From contig JAIERC010000241.1 of the NCBI GenBank assembly GCA_019747165.1, forward strand, positions 1-5,616: a DNA stretch of 5,616 nucleotides, given 5' to 3'. The notes below the pieces were generated by a model that worked only from the letters and a program-made list of their open reading frames with translations, was not told where the DNA came from and ran no database searches. Made by a program: the position numbers and the translations under genes. The DNA comes from Sphingomonas sp. (GTDB lineage Bacteria; Pseudomonadota; Alphaproteobacteria; Sphingomonadales; Sphingomonadaceae). Below are positions 4,952-5,616 of this stretch, in pieces. Each line of letters starts with the position of its first letter. The first letter of the stretch is position 1.

Positions 4952-5616
4952 CCGCCAGCGCCAGCCGGGCCGCCGCGCAATCGGCGTCCATCTGCGTCAC
5001 CAGCGCCTCCAGCCCATCAAATTTCGCTTCGGGGCGCAGATAGGCGATCAATTGAACCTCAATCATCTGCCCATATAAATCCTCGGCGAAATCGAACAGA
5101 TACACTTCCAGCAATTCCTTGGGCGGATCAAAGGTGGGGCGAATGCCGATATTCGCGGCCCCATCCAGCACCCGTCCATCCGACAGCCGCGCCCGCACCG
5201 CATAGATACCGTAGGCCGGGCGCAGATAGCTGCCCATGTCGATATTGGCGGTGGGATAGCCGATCGTCCGACCAACCTTGTCGCCATGCTGCACCTGCCC
5301 CTGAATAGCGAAGGGCCGGGTGAGCAGCCGCGCCGCGCCCATCGGATCGCCATCTTTTAGCAAATCGCGGATGCGGCTGGAGGAAACCGCATCATCGCCC
5401 GCCGTGACGGCACTGACAGTTTCGCACGCAAAGCCGTTCGCTTGCCCCAGCGCGGCCAGCACCGCGACATTGCCGCCGCGCGCCTTGCCAAAGGTGAAAT
5501 CCGCGCCCGTCACCACGCCGCCCACGCCCAGATTGCCGACCAGCCGTTCATCGACAAATGCCTGCGCGGTGAGCCCGGCGAGCGCTGCATCAAAGCCGAA
5601 CACCACCATCGCATCG
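4944..5616 (-). CDS. ribF: Bifunctional riboflavin kinase/FMN adenylyltransferase, 5' end cut off by the window edge
   Basis: RibF phosphorylates riboflavin to FMN and adenylates FMN to FAD in the cytosol. The visible part is 223 codons, open to the right edge. Family length is about 310, so roughly 85-90 N-terminal residues, including the nucleotide-binding GxFDGxHxGH motif, lie outside. What remains of the FAD-synthetase domain includes FDAALAGLTAQAF, the GADFTFGKARGG segment, and SSSRIRDLL (5384-5358). The riboflavin-kinase domain follows, with HGDKVGRTIGYPTANID (5285-5235), GAANIGIRPTF (5162-5130), and EVYLFDFAEDLYGQ, whose first Glu (codon at 5108) matches the conserved kinase Glu. The stop TGA is at 4946-4944. 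In many proteobacteria ribF directly precedes ileS on the same strand. Here a convergent mipA-like gene and the intergenic region separate them by about 1.36 kb, so joint transcription with ileS is doubtful. Confidence 0.96.
   Translation of the reverse strand, partial: DAMVVFGFDAALAGLTAQAFVDERLVGNLGVGGVVTGADFTFGKARGGNVAVLAALGQANGFACETVSAVTAGDDAVSSSRIRDLLKDGDPMGAARLLTRPFAIQGQVQHGDKVGRTIGYPTANIDMGSYLRPAYGIYAVRARLSDGRVLDGAANIGIRPTFDPPKELLEVYLFDFAEDLYGQMIEVQLIAYLRPEAKFDGLEALVTQMDADCAAARLALAAS

Overview
The window reads as ordinary core chromosome of a GC-rich alphaproteobacterium, most likely a sphingomonad (Sphingomonas, Sphingopyxis, Novosphingobium or similar). The reasons are a GC content of about 60-65% in the lines I counted, the protein sequences (IleS with the editing-site variant APDHG, a sphingomonad-like LspA, a MipA/OmpV barrel protein), and dispersed palindromic repeats that I associate from memory with this group. 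The genus cannot be fixed from the sequence alone.

Layout from left to right: (1) a 3'-truncated lspA (prolipoprotein signal peptidase) on the minus strand, about 1-463; (2) ileS (isoleucyl-tRNA synthetase), complete, minus strand, 460-3585, whose stop codon overlaps the lspA start as ATGA; (3) a 457-bp divergent intergenic region, 3586-4042, filled in part by a 163-bp inverted-repeat element; (4) a MipA/OmpV-family outer-membrane protein gene on the plus strand, 4043-4951; (5) a 5'-truncated ribF (bifunctional riboflavin kinase/FAD synthetase) on the minus strand, 4944 to the right edge, overlapping the mipA-like gene tail to tail by 8 bp. ribF-ileS-lspA is a gene order seen in many proteobacteria. 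Here the oppositely oriented mipA-like gene and a repeat element sit between ribF and ileS.

The unusual part is ileS. The protein is 1041 residues, about 100 longer than E. coli IleS (938). Part of the excess is two palindromic DNA elements sitting in frame inside the gene. One (2445-2529) lies in the CP1 editing domain and one (1920-2000) in the segment after it. Each element is a pair of hairpin-forming arms in inverted orientation. In both, most differences between the two arms are compensatory changes that keep each arm's own hairpin. This resembles REP/BIME or Rickettsia-palindromic-element (RPE) architecture, translated inside a housekeeping enzyme. A third, unrelated inverted-repeat element (3638-3800), with arms built from three tandem 8-mers, lies just upstream of ileS. 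A stretch of ileS with unusual codon use and lower GC (about 2530-2790) directly adjoins the CP1 element.

Functionally, IleS charges tRNA-Ile, LspA matures lipoproteins, RibF makes FMN and FAD, and the MipA-like protein is an outer-membrane barrel. Only ileS and lspA look translationally coupled. No RNA genes, CRISPR arrays, insertion sequences or phage genes were seen.
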